Positions 1 to 6,704 of a stretch of 9,941 nt of DNA are shown piece after piece (the stretch's first letter is position 1; every line of letters starts with the position of its first letter). A program made the translations under genes and the position numbers. Origin of the DNA: Akkermansiaceae bacterium UBA1518 (GTDB lineage: Bacteria; Verrucomicrobiota; Verrucomicrobiia; Verrucomicrobiales; Akkermansiaceae); the NCBI GenBank assembly GCA_002323895.1, contig DCQM01000058.1:1-9941 (forward strand), written 5' to 3'. The notes beneath the pieces are model-generated. The model saw only the letters and a list, made by a program, of their open reading frames with translations. It was not told where the DNA came from and searched no databases.

Positions 1-169
1 TTCGGCGATCTCAACTTGGCTCCAAAGAGGAGAAACGAGAAACGTAATAACAATAAAAAAGAACTTCATAAATTAAAGAGGGTTATAAATATTTGCAGAG
101 AGTGGTAAGGATTTTGGAAATGGTCTTCAGAGCTTCTTCTTCGTTATATTAGAGAGCCTCACAATCGTG

Positions 170-221
170 ACATTTCGACGAACCAAGAATACGGTTAATT
201 AGCTGAAAATCTGTCGAATGT
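170..221. repeat. Imperfect inverted repeat (9-bp arms, one bulge)
   Basis: The left arm ACATTTCGAC (170-179) pairs with the right arm GTCGAATGT (213-221) over nine base pairs with one bulged T. The arms enclose 33 AT-rich bases. The element lies about 60 bases upstream of the candidate promoter of the DUF1080 gene, so it could be a regulator site or a structured leader or trailer of an upstream transcript. It may also be chance, since an imperfect repeat of this size is not rare. Confidence 0.25.
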
Positions 222-239
222 GTTTTGGATCTCTTTTGC

Positions 240-277
240 GGGGTTAATAAAGCCCCTTTGTGATCCGAAGTGGGATC
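240..277 (+). promoter_or_regulatory. Two small adjacent stem-loops upstream of the DUF1080 gene
   Basis: The first stem pairs GGGG (240-243) with CCCC (253-256) across an AT-rich loop and is followed by only three T bases. The second pairs GATCC (262-266) with GGATC (273-277) around a six-base loop. They lie just upstream of the candidate -35 box at 283. The first could be a weak terminator for an upstream transcript and the second an operator-like dyad. Both are short, so the functional reading is tentative. Confidence 0.22.
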
Positions 278-282
278 TAAAG

Positions 283-310
283 TTGACCCTGCGAGGATTG
301 AAATTATAAG
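283..310 (+). promoter_or_regulatory. Sigma-70-like promoter abutting the DUF1080 start codon
   Basis: The -35 box TTGACC (283-288) and the -10 box TATAAG (305-310) each match the consensus at five of six positions and are separated by 16 bases. The -10 box ends immediately before the ATG at 311. Transcription would be expected to begin around 315-320, inside the annotated reading frame and next to a second in-frame ATG at 320. If active, this promoter would give a leaderless or nearly leaderless mRNA. The match is the best in the window but rests on consensus alone. Confidence 0.45.
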
Positions 311-1192
311 ATGCACACCATGGCAAAAAGCAAATCTTTCCTAGCAAATCTATTTCGAATCGCAACTCCTGCGGCAGTGCTCGCACTTACTCCTTCGCTT
401 TATGCTGAGGAGGATATGACCAAGCCCGAGATTAAGGTTGAGAAAAAGAAGGATGCGGATGGGAGAGAGTCCGTTTTTATGTATATTGATGGCGTTAAGG
501 TTCATGAAACCGATACGACGAAACAGCCGCTTCCTCCGGTTGTTTCGCCAGGAAAAGTGCGTGGTGCTCCTCCATCGGACGCGGTCGTGCTTTTCGATGG
601 AAGCGCGGAGTCTTTCAGTGCCAATTGGACTGATACGAAAGGTGACACCAGTAAATGGAAGGTCGCTGATGGCGCTATGGAATCAGTGCGTGGTGCTGGC
701 TACGTGCAATCGAAAAAAAAGTTTGGTTCATGCCAATTTCATATCGAGTGGGCTTCTCCTTCAAAAGTGCAAGGCAGTGGCCAAGGGCGAGGCAATAGCG
801 GAGTTTTTTTGATGGGAACTTATGAGATTCAGGTTCTTGATAGCTACCAAAACGAGACATATGCAGATGGCCAAGCCGGAGCGCTTTATGGTCGATCCAA
901 GCCACTCGTGAATGCTTCACGCAAGCCCGGTGAGTGGCAGAGTTACGATATTATTTTTCATCGACCACTTTTTGATAAAGATGGCAAGGTCAAGCGTCGT
1001 GCTACTTTCACTGTCTTACATAACGGAGTTCTAATCCAAGATCACACCGTATTGAGTGGGGGGACTGGATGGCGTGGACCGCATGCCGCTTCCGATTATC
1101 GAGCGCATCCTGATAAGATGCCCATCTCAATGCAGGACCATGGAAATCCTGTCCGTTTCCGTAACGTCTGGGTGCGCCCTCTAAAGGACTGA
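311..1192 (+). CDS. Exported DUF1080 (3-keto-disaccharide hydrolase family) protein
   Basis: This gene encodes a 293-residue secreted protein of family PF06439. Some members of this family cleave 3-keto-glycosides, and their fold is a concanavalin-like beta sandwich. Residues 1-32 form a Sec signal peptide with likely cleavage after SLYA. Residues 33-90 are a charged, proline-rich lead-in ending in PPSDAVVLFDG, a typical entry to the domain. Family blocks follow in order: GRGNSGVFL (159-167), YEIQVLDS (171-178), GALYG (190-194), PGEWQSYDI (206-214) and a C-terminal block from QDHGNPVRFRN to the end. The length is normal for a single-domain member. Two starts are possible. ATG 311 has GAGGA at 293-297, 13 bases away; ATG 320 gives a cleaner leader (MAKSKSF) and suits the abutting promoter. 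The propeller gene follows 110 bases downstream on the same strand. Substrate is not readable from sequence. Confidence 0.93.
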   Translation: MHTMAKSKSFLANLFRIATPAAVLALTPSLYAEEDMTKPEIKVEKKKDADGRESVFMYIDGVKVHETDTTKQPLPPVVSPGKVRGAPPSDAVVLFDGSAESFSANWTDTKGDTSKWKVADGAMESVRGAGYVQSKKKFGSCQFHIEWASPSKVQGSGQGRGNSGVFLMGTYEIQVLDSYQNETYADGQAGALYGRSKPLVNASRKPGEWQSYDIIFHRPLFDKDGKVKRRATFTVLHNGVLIQDHTVLSGGTGWRGPHAASDYRAHPDKMPISMQDHGNPVRFRNVWVRPLKD

Positions 1193-1302
1193 TTTTCTGG
1201 GGTTTCCTAATCTGGCGACTGCTTTGAGTCTAGATGTCCAAAACCTTTACTTCTTATTTACGTCTTCCACTCGGGACCTAATTCGGCCTAATCTTCCAAG
1301 CT

Positions 1303-2742
1303 ATGAAGTTAAAAAATTTCTTGTTTGCTGTATCAAGCATTATCCTTCTTTTTGGTTTTTTGCCTGTTTCAGGGCGCACCTGGACCGATGTCAAAACTGG
1401 GCGCACTTTAGAGGGTGCTTTTGTTAAGACGAGTGAGGGTAAGGTTTCGGTGAAGCGCTCCAATGGGAGAGTGATCCAAATTGATCTGAAGCTCTTGTCG
1501 AAAGCGGATCAGGATTTTGTCGCAGCTCAAGGAGAGGCAGGAGAAGATCCAAGCTGGACGACTTTTCGAGGGGCATCAAGGACTGATCATTCGCCTGATG
1601 AGGGATTGCTGGAAACATGGCCCAAAGAAGGCCCAAAGCTCCTTTGGGAGTATCGGGATTGCGGGAAGGGATATAGTGGTCCAGCAATCATTGGCGGGAA
1701 GATCTACTACACGGGATCATTTGAGGGACAGGCCAAGATCATTTGTTTGAACGGAGAAGATGGGGAAGAACTCTGGACTTCGGATCTAGGTGAAGATCCC
1801 GCGAAAGGTTACTCAACCGGTTGGGGGAGTGGTCCGCGAGGAACTCCGACCGTAAGTGATGGGGTGGTTTATGCGATTAGTGCTAATGGCTCTCTGATGG
1901 CGGTCGATGCGGCTGATGGGAAGAAGGTCTGGAGCAAAGAGCTGGTTGATGATTTTGGTGGTAAAGTCCCACCATGGGGTTACTCCGAGTCTGTTCTTGT
2001 GGATGGAGGCCGTCTCATTGTCACTCCCGGAGGGAAAGATGGTGCGATTGCAGCCCTTGATAAAAAAACCGGTAAGACGATTTGGCGGAGTAAGGAACTC
2101 ACGGATCGTGCCGAGTATTCTTCTGTGATCATCGCGGAGGTGAATGGGAAGAAACAATACGTTCAGCTCTTCATGAAGACTTTGGCGGGGGTCGATGCTG
2201 AAACCGGAAAGCTGCTCTGGACTTCTAAGTGGCCCAAGGGAAGGACCGCTGTGATCCCTACTCCGATTTACCAGGATGGGAAAGTTTACATGACGTCCGG
2301 TTACGGAGCCGGCTGTAAATTGGTGGATATCTCTGGTGCCGAGGCCAAGGATATTTGGGAAAATAAAGAGATGAAGAACCACCACGGCGGAGTCGTTTTA
2401 GTGGATGGTTATCTGTATGGCTTTTCGGACGGAAGAGGATTGATTTGTCAGGATTTTAAGACGGGGGAAAGAAAGTGGAACAAGAGTGGTGAAGGGATTC
2501 AAAAAGGCGCAGTCCACTACGCAGATGGAATGCTCTATTGTGTGAATGAATCTGACGGTTCGGTCTTTCTCGCTGTTGCGACTCCGGATGGGTTTAGTGA
2601 AAAGGGGCGTTTCCCGATGCCAAAAGTCACGAAGCTCCGAGAAGGAACAAATGGAAAGGTTTGGACCCATCCAGTTGTGTTGGATGGAAAGCTTTATTTA
2701 AGGGATCAGGATTTGGTCTTCTGCTTCGATGTGAGTGAGTAG
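1303..2742 (+). CDS. Exported SHD1 plus PQQ-like beta-propeller protein
   Basis: The 479-residue product begins with a hydrophobic Sec leader (residues 1-24, cleavage near PVSG). Residues 25-75 fit the SHD1 domain (Sla1 homology domain 1, PF03983): it opens RTWTDVKTGR, has an alternating strand pattern and closes DLKLLSKADQDFV. From about residue 85 to the end there is a PQQ-like propeller. Repeated blade signatures include GEDGEELW (151-158), DAADGKKVW (202-210), DKKTGKTIW (253-261), DAETGKLLW (298-306) and DFKTGERKW (384-392), each preceded by a strand such as DGVVY or DGKVYM. In this superfamily the repeat often marks extracytoplasmic scaffold or BamB-like proteins as well as true quinoproteins, so PQQ binding is not established. 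No Shine-Dalgarno sequence precedes the ATG. The stop lies 6 bases from that of the converging esterase gene. It may share transcripts with the DUF1080 gene. Confidence 0.93.
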   Translation: MKLKNFLFAVSSIILLFGFLPVSGRTWTDVKTGRTLEGAFVKTSEGKVSVKRSNGRVIQIDLKLLSKADQDFVAAQGEAGEDPSWTTFRGASRTDHSPDEGLLETWPKEGPKLLWEYRDCGKGYSGPAIIGGKIYYTGSFEGQAKIICLNGEDGEELWTSDLGEDPAKGYSTGWGSGPRGTPTVSDGVVYAISANGSLMAVDAADGKKVWSKELVDDFGGKVPPWGYSESVLVDGGRLIVTPGGKDGAIAALDKKTGKTIWRSKELTDRAEYSSVIIAEVNGKKQYVQLFMKTLAGVDAETGKLLWTSKWPKGRTAVIPTPIYQDGKVYMTSGYGAGCKLVDISGAEAKDIWENKEMKNHHGGVVLVDGYLYGFSDGRGLICQDFKTGERKWNKSGEGIQKGAVHYADGMLYCVNESDGSVFLAVATPDGFSEKGRFPMPKVTKLREGTNGKVWTHPVVLDGKLYLRDQDLVFCFDVSE

Positions 2743-2748
2743 ACTTTT

Positions 2749-3867
2749 CTATTTTTTCTTTTGGTAACCGTGCCAAACCCACTCGATGGCATGTGGGAGA
2801 AACTGGGTCTTGGCATTGCCAATCCCATGGCCTGAATTTTGGCAGAAGAGATATTGGTAATCATAGCCTTTGACTTTTAGTACTTTGGCCATGCGATGGT
2901 TCGCCTCAACCCAGTCATGCATATCATCGCGCATCACGTTGGGATTGAGTAGATCATAGTCACCCACTGCAAGGAAGAGGCGAATGGGCTTCTTTTGAGT
3001 ATTAGGAATGAGTTTATCATGGAAGTCCCAGGCTCCACCTGGAGTCTTTGGGTCAAAGGGCCATTGCTGGTTCACAAATGTTCCGGAGGTGGTGAGCACC
3101 CGGTGGTAGAGATCGGTTCGATACCAGGCCATAATAAGAGCGGCTGATCCACCCGAGCTGCTTCCCATGACGGCACGTGCGTCGGGATCTTTAGTGAGTT
3201 TCACAGCACAGTTTTTTTCTACTCGAGGAAGGACTTCGGTTTCGATGTATTCAGCAAAGACTCCCGACATCGTATCATATTCTTTACCTCTCTGATGTCC
3301 CTGAGCGTCGCCACCACCATTAGCGATTTGGATCACGACCATAGGAGGAATACGCTCCTGAGCGATGAGGTTGTCGAAGATGTTAGAGAAAGTTTGGTTG
3401 GGTTTTCCTTTCGGCCCGTCATGACAAACCATGAACGGAACAACGCTGCCCGCTTTGTACTGAGCTGGGATATAAACCGTGATTTTTCGAGAGTAGTCGA
3501 TTTCGTGCGTCTCGACGATCAAGGTTTTGAAGTTCTGGGGATCAACTTTTCCAAATTCTTTACGAGCAATTCCTGGGTTAAGTAGTTTTGTGGTTTTGGA
3601 GTCAATGTTGAACTGCCTTACTTTTCCTTTGGGAACGTCTTTGTGCGCTTTGCGTTCGGGGGCGGCTTTATAGACTGGGCCGATGAGATAATTACCTACG
3701 GTATCAACTGGCGGGTTGACCTGACCTTCCTTATCGAGGCGAATAAAGGTGGGAGCGCCAGGGGCATCGAAGGCGCGGACTGGTGGCTTCGGCCTTTTAG
3801 CATACGAGCTTTGGAGGACGAAAATGGTCCCGAGAGCAAGAATTGTAGTGGATTTCATAAGGTTCAT
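2749..3867 (-). CDS. Exported alpha/beta-hydrolase esterase (enterochelin-esterase/CE1-like)
   Basis: This gene encodes a 372-residue secreted serine esterase of the PF00756 type. Residues 1-23 are a Sec signal ending SSYA. A lead-in characteristic of PVC members follows: NYLIGPVY (59-66), VPKGKVRQF (78-86) and NPGI (97-100), then the hydrolase fold beginning ITVYIPAQYKAG (129-140). The oxyanion region is MVCHDGP (146-152). The nucleophile elbow MGSSSGG (234-240) makes Ser237 the likely nucleophile. An acid is expected in GDYDLLNPN (302-310), and His347 in SGHGIGN is the likely base. The protein ends WVWHGYQKKK. Relatives remove acyl groups such as acetyl or feruloyl from polysaccharides or hydrolyse siderophore esters; the substrate here is unknown. 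No Shine-Dalgarno sequence is visible before ATG 3867; Met4 (3858) is an alternative start. The gene diverges from the calcium-repeat gene and converges closely on the propeller gene. Confidence 0.92.
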   Translation of the reverse strand: MNLMKSTTILALGTIFVLQSSYAKRPKPPVRAFDAPGAPTFIRLDKEGQVNPPVDTVGNYLIGPVYKAAPERKAHKDVPKGKVRQFNIDSKTTKLLNPGIARKEFGKVDPQNFKTLIVETHEIDYSRKITVYIPAQYKAGSVVPFMVCHDGPKGKPNQTFSNIFDNLIAQERIPPMVVIQIANGGGDAQGHQRGKEYDTMSGVFAEYIETEVLPRVEKNCAVKLTKDPDARAVMGSSSGGSAALIMAWYRTDLYHRVLTTSGTFVNQQWPFDPKTPGGAWDFHDKLIPNTQKKPIRLFLAVGDYDLLNPNVMRDDMHDWVEANHRMAKVLKVKGYDYQYLFCQNSGHGIGNAKTQFLPHAIEWVWHGYQKKK

Positions 3868-3929
3868 ATTTTGAATGAGAAAATTGATTAGTTTGGAGTA
3901 TGAGAGCTGGCGGAAAAAGCTGCTACGCG

Positions 3930-3958
3930 CTAATACTCGTTTTTGCTTGGGGTCGCAA
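3930..3958 (-). promoter_or_regulatory. Candidate promoter of the esterase gene
   Basis: Read on the minus strand, TTGCGA (3958-3953) is followed after 17 bases by TATTAG (3935-3930). Each matches the sigma-70 consensus at four of six positions. The start of transcription would fall near 3923, giving a leader of about 55 bases before the esterase ATG at 3867. The candidate promoter upstream of the 1027-residue gene has the same -35 hexamer, TTGCGA. The call rests on consensus and position only. Confidence 0.32.
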
Positions 3959-3966
3959 TCTTACAT

Positions 3967-3994
3967 CTAGCGGTTTGCTAGGAAGGTCAGACCT
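3967..3994. promoter_or_regulatory. Two adjacent operator-like palindromes in the divergent spacer
   Basis: CTAGC (3967-3971) and GCTAG (3977-3981) form a perfect 5-bp inverted repeat around GGTTT. Two bases later, AGGTC-A-GACCT (3984-3994) is a perfect 11-base palindrome centred on A3989. Both sit just upstream of the candidate esterase -35 box, where activators or repressors of divergent genes commonly bind. They could also be chance dyads. No regulator gene is present in the window to pair them with. Confidence 0.3.
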
Positions 3995-4076
3995 CGTGCT
4001 TTTTGTTCTCAGCTTATTTGAAGGTTAGATTTTGACTAAGTTTGATAGGATTCTCAGCCTTCAAAGCTAAATGAAT

Positions 4077-4105
4077 TTGACTCATGGTGGGAGAATCGTC
4101 ATACT
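4077..4105 (+). promoter_or_regulatory. Candidate promoter of the calcium-repeat protein gene
   Basis: TTGACT (4077-4082) matches the -35 consensus at five of six positions. After a 17-base spacer, CATACT (4100-4105) matches the -10 consensus at four of six. Transcription would start near 4112, leaving a leader of about 13 bases before ATG 4125 and, as seen, no room for a Shine-Dalgarno sequence. A second TTGACT occurs at 4032-4037 but has no acceptable -10 partner. Confidence 0.33.
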
Positions 4106-4118
4106 AGATTTTTCTAGT
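4103..4118. repeat. Perfect 6-bp inverted repeat next to the start of the calcium-repeat gene
   Basis: ACTAGA (4103-4108) and TCTAGT (4113-4118) are perfect reverse complements around a TTTT loop and end six bases before ATG 4125. The element overlaps the candidate -10 box and likely transcription start, so it could be an operator. If transcribed from further upstream it would be a hairpin close to the start codon. It contains CTAG in both arms, like the dyad at 3967-3981. Confidence 0.35.
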
Positions 4119-4124
4119 TAGATT

Positions 4125-5162
4125 ATGCACACTCTTGTCCCTCAATCACTTGTCTCGTTTCTTTTTCTCTTGCCCGTAGTGAGCTACGGGCAGATTTCAG
4201 ATGATTTTAACGATGATTTTGATGAAGAAAGTTGGCAAAACCTAAACCCGCTCAAGGATTTTGTGGATTGGGCTTATTTTCTCAATGACTCAACTTATCG
4301 TATGATTTCTGGAGCTTCGCCCGATCCAGATGCTCTAGGTCAAGCCCGGATTGGGGCAATGCGAAAAGATGCCAATTACTCCGCATTTCGAGTGGGGGTT
4401 GATTTAGCGCCATTCGATCCCGCAATCGAGCAAGACGTAGGGGTGTTAGCTCGGATCACAACTGTGGGTCTCGGAACGACAAGTGGTTATGCTGCAACGA
4501 TTGATACTGATGAAAGCCGAATTTATATTGCTAGGATTGATTTAGAGCAGCCCACCACATTGGGCGAAGCTGATTCTCCTCTTGATCCTGAAAAGAATTA
4601 TCGGCTTGTCTTCCATGGATATGAGGGACGATTTCTGGCTGAGGTCTTTGACGTGACTAACCTAACAACGCCTCTTTTTTTCGCGGAGGGTGAAGATGAC
4701 ACCTACCAAAGTGGACCTGCAGGACTTTTTGGTGCTGCAGGTCAGCCTGATGGTAATATTAATTTTGCTTTTTATAATTATGAATCGGATGATCGGCCTG
4801 ATGTTGACCAAGACGGAATGCCTGATCCGATCGAGGCTACGTTTTTTGGTAATTTAGATCAGCCAGGAGATGCTGATTTCGATGGCGACGGTCGGGATAA
4901 TGCTCAGGAGATTGAGGATGGGACCGATCCCACAGCGAAAGATTCTTCAGTGAAAGTGATCTCAGTTGATGTTTCCGGAGATCGCTTATCTCTCCAATTT
5001 AGAACTTTGGTGGGGAGGAACTATCAACTTGAAACGAGTGGGGATTTGACGAACTGGGTTGTTGATACCGAAGCAGAATTTGAAGAAGAGGAAGATGGAG
5101 TCGCCAAGTTTTTGACATCTCGAGGGAGCGGCCGAAAGTTTGTGCGGGTGGTGGAACCGTAG
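4125..5162 (+). CDS. Secreted protein with thrombospondin type 3-like calcium repeats
   Basis: The 345-residue product starts with a Sec leader (residues 1-22, cleavage near VSYG). Residues 24-220 look like an all-beta, LamG/concanavalin-like domain: it opens DDFNDDFDEESW, and its last strand is INFAFYNYES. This resembles glycan-binding or cell-surface domains, but no catalytic motif is seen. Two Asp-rich calcium motifs follow: DVDQDGMPDPIE (226-237) and DADFDGDGRDN through DGTDPT (249-270), joined by TFFGNLDQPG. This arrangement is common in verrucomicrobial exported proteins. Residues 277-345 form a C-terminal beta module with RNYQLETSGDLTNW (298-311) and a run of acidic residues at 314-324. 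No PEP-CTERM anchor, LPXTG or transmembrane helix is seen at the C terminus. No Shine-Dalgarno sequence precedes the ATG. Binding or structural function is inferred; no enzymatic role is supported. Confidence 0.88.
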   Translation: MHTLVPQSLVSFLFLLPVVSYGQISDDFNDDFDEESWQNLNPLKDFVDWAYFLNDSTYRMISGASPDPDALGQARIGAMRKDANYSAFRVGVDLAPFDPAIEQDVGVLARITTVGLGTTSGYAATIDTDESRIYIARIDLEQPTTLGEADSPLDPEKNYRLVFHGYEGRFLAEVFDVTNLTTPLFFAEGEDDTYQSGPAGLFGAAGQPDGNINFAFYNYESDDRPDVDQDGMPDPIEATFFGNLDQPGDADFDGDGRDNAQEIEDGTDPTAKDSSVKVISVDVSGDRLSLQFRTLVGRNYQLETSGDLTNWVVDTEAEFEEEEDGVAKFLTSRGSGRKFVRVVEP

Positions 5163-5250
5163 AATTGTTCGAATCCTAGATTGGGAAGTTATTAGAGTTG
5201 GAGAGCTGACTTTTCGTATTCGTCGTTCCGAGGTGCGGACTAAATAGAAT

Positions 5251-5265
5251 CTCCCGGGGAGTTTT
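5251..5265 (+). terminator. Weak candidate terminator after the calcium-repeat gene
   Basis: CTCC and GGAG (5251-5261) form a short GC stem around CGG, followed by TTTT (5262-5265). It lies in the 114-base spacer between two convergent genes, about 90 bases past the stop at 5162. The stem is only 4 bp and the T-run is short, so it is marginal as an intrinsic terminator. No better candidate is seen in the spacer for either strand. Confidence 0.2.
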
Positions 5266-5276
5266 GGCCTTAATCC

Positions 5277-6704
5277 TTAGGCTAAAATCGGTTTAATAAC
5301 GTTTCCACCGACATCGGTGAGGCGAAAGCGGCGGCCATTGTGAGTATAGGTGAGCTTTTCGTGGTCGAAGCCGAGTTGGTGAAGGATCGTGGCGTGGATG
5401 TCGTTGACGTGTGCTTTGTCGACGGCGGCGTGGTGGCCGATTTCGTCTGATTCGCCGTAGCTGACCCCTCCTTTAATTCCGCCGCCCGCCATCCAGGTGG
5501 TGAAACAATGCGGGTTATGGTCACGACCAGGTTTTTGAGATTTCTGGGAAAGCGGAAGTCTGCCGAATTCGCCGCCCCAGATGACGAGGGTGTCTTTTAG
5601 TAAACCACGCTGTTCAAGGTCGGTGAGTAGTCCGGCAATGGGAGTGTCGGTTTCGCCAGCGAATTGGCTGTGGTTGCCTTGGATGTCGTTGTGGCCATCC
5701 CAGCTCCGCTGGTTGGCCATACCGCCGGAGTAGATTTGAACGAAGCGAACACCTCGTTCTACCATGCGGCGGGCAGTGAGACATTGGCGCGCGACGTGGT
5801 CGCAGCGTTTTTCGTCAATCCCATAAAGTTTTTTGATGTGCTCGGGCTCTTGTTCGATGTCGAAAGCCTTCGGGGCAGCGGTCTGCATGCGGTAGGCAAG
5901 TTCGAAACTTTTGATACGCGCCTCCAGTTCGGCATCGCCGGGGCGGGTTTCGAGATGTCCGCCGTTGAGCTTTTTAAGGAGAGCGAGCTGTCGAGTTTGT
6001 TGAGCATCATCCATATGGGCTGGGCGATTTAGATTGTCAATTGGATCACCCTTGGGTTTCAGCCAGGTCCCTTGATAAACGCTCGGAAGAAATCCGGCTC
6101 CCCAGTTAGCGGCGGCTCCTTTAGGGAGGCCACGATTGAGAGGATCGGACATGACGACGAAGGCGGGAAGGTCGCGGCTCTCGCTACCGAGGCCATAGGT
6201 GACCCATGAACCGAGGCAAGGATTCCCCATCCGAGGGAGGCCGGAGTTCATCATGAAGAGGGCCGGGCTGTGGTTGTTGGACTCGGTGTAGCCGGAGTGG
6301 ATGAAAGCCATTTTATCAACGTGTTCCCCAAGCTTGGGAAAAATGGAAGAGACCATTTTTCCGCACTGTCCGCGTGGGGTGAATTCAAAGGGCGACTTCA
6401 TAAGTGGCCCCACCGAGTTGGCAAAGAAACCGGTGTTTTTATCGAAGCCCTTGAGCTCCTTACCATCCATTTTTTCTAGCTCTGGTTTGTAGTCCCAAGT
6501 GTCCACTTGGCTGGGGCCTCCATTGATGAAGAGCCAGATGACTGACTTTGCCTTCCCAGGGAAATGGGCGATTTTGGGGGCGAGTGGATCGCTTGTTCCA
6601 AGGAGCCCTTCGTCTGCAAGTAACGAAGCTAGACCGAGGCCTCCGAAGCCAGCTCCGGCCTTTTGTAGCCAATGGCGCCGGGTGTAAAAATCGATTTGGT
6701 TCAT
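5277..6704 (-). CDS. DUF1501 family protein with a twin-arginine-type leader
   Basis: This 475-residue protein is a full-length DUF1501 (PF07394) member, a family placed in the alkaline-phosphatase/sulfatase superfamily and almost always paired with PSD1 cytochromes in PVC bacteria. The N terminus TRRHWLQKAGAGFGG (8-22) followed by a weakly hydrophobic stretch resembles a Tat signal, implying folding or cofactor loading before export. Conserved blocks are VIWLFINGGPSQVDTWDYKP (55-74), NNHSPALF (143-150), RSWDGHND (333-340), WGGEFGRLP (376-384), GRDHNPHCFTTWMAGGG (393-409) and HVNDIHATILHQLG (432-445). His337, Glu379, Asp395, His396 and His399 are plausible metal ligands by analogy with the superfamily. 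Catalytic activity has not been assigned for the family as far as I know. Its ATG overlaps the upstream stop as ATGA and has no Shine-Dalgarno sequence, so translation probably depends on the PSD1 gene. Confidence 0.95.
   Translation of the reverse strand: MNQIDFYTRRHWLQKAGAGFGGLGLASLLADEGLLGTSDPLAPKIAHFPGKAKSVIWLFINGGPSQVDTWDYKPELEKMDGKELKGFDKNTGFFANSVGPLMKSPFEFTPRGQCGKMVSSIFPKLGEHVDKMAFIHSGYTESNNHSPALFMMNSGLPRMGNPCLGSWVTYGLGSESRDLPAFVVMSDPLNRGLPKGAAANWGAGFLPSVYQGTWLKPKGDPIDNLNRPAHMDDAQQTRQLALLKKLNGGHLETRPGDAELEARIKSFELAYRMQTAAPKAFDIEQEPEHIKKLYGIDEKRCDHVARQCLTARRMVERGVRFVQIYSGGMANQRSWDGHNDIQGNHSQFAGETDTPIAGLLTDLEQRGLLKDTLVIWGGEFGRLPLSQKSQKPGRDHNPHCFTTWMAGGGIKGGVSYGESDEIGHHAAVDKAHVNDIHATILHQLGFDHEKLTYTHNGRRFRLTDVGGNVIKPILA

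Larger units (their letters stand above)
1..310. other. Upstream region without a complete gene
   Basis: No complete gene is supported here. The first 110 bases are A-rich and more AT-rich than the coding parts of the window. Plus frame 1 is open from base 1 to a TAA at 106-108 and would give 35 lysine- and asparagine-rich residues ending in CREW. This could be the tail of a gene entering from the left, but it matches no family I recognise. From about 160 onward there are small inverted repeats and then a sigma-70-like promoter touching the first start codon. The stretch probably serves as the control region of the DUF1080 gene. Confidence 0.5.

Noticed and set aside
1..108. Frame-1 open stretch at the left edge as a truncated gene
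   Set aside because: Thirty-five residues in A-rich sequence, with no recognisable family motif, are too little to call a gene. It is described in the upstream-region entry only.
1813..2385. 190-codon minus-strand open frame inside the propeller gene
   Set aside because: It lies wholly antisense to conserved propeller blades and shows no domain or leader, so it is a shadow of the coding strand.
1303..2742. Calling the propeller a PQQ-dependent dehydrogenase
   Set aside because: The blades match the PQQ-like repeat, but at 479 residues with an SHD1 domain and no visible quinoprotein catalytic motif, such as a vicinal Cys pair, it is safer to call it a PQQ-like propeller of unknown role.
311..4132. 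Shared ATGCACAC at the starts of the DUF1080 and calcium-repeat genes
   Set aside because: An 8-base identity that includes the start codon is within chance, and neither the sequence upstream nor downstream extends the match meaningfully.
5167..5176. GTTCGAATCC, identical to a tRNA T-loop consensus
   Set aside because: The flanking bases cannot form a 5-bp T stem, and the preceding sequence is the coding end of the calcium-repeat gene with no acceptor or anticodon arms. It is not a tRNA, and no att-like duplication was seen to support an integration remnant.
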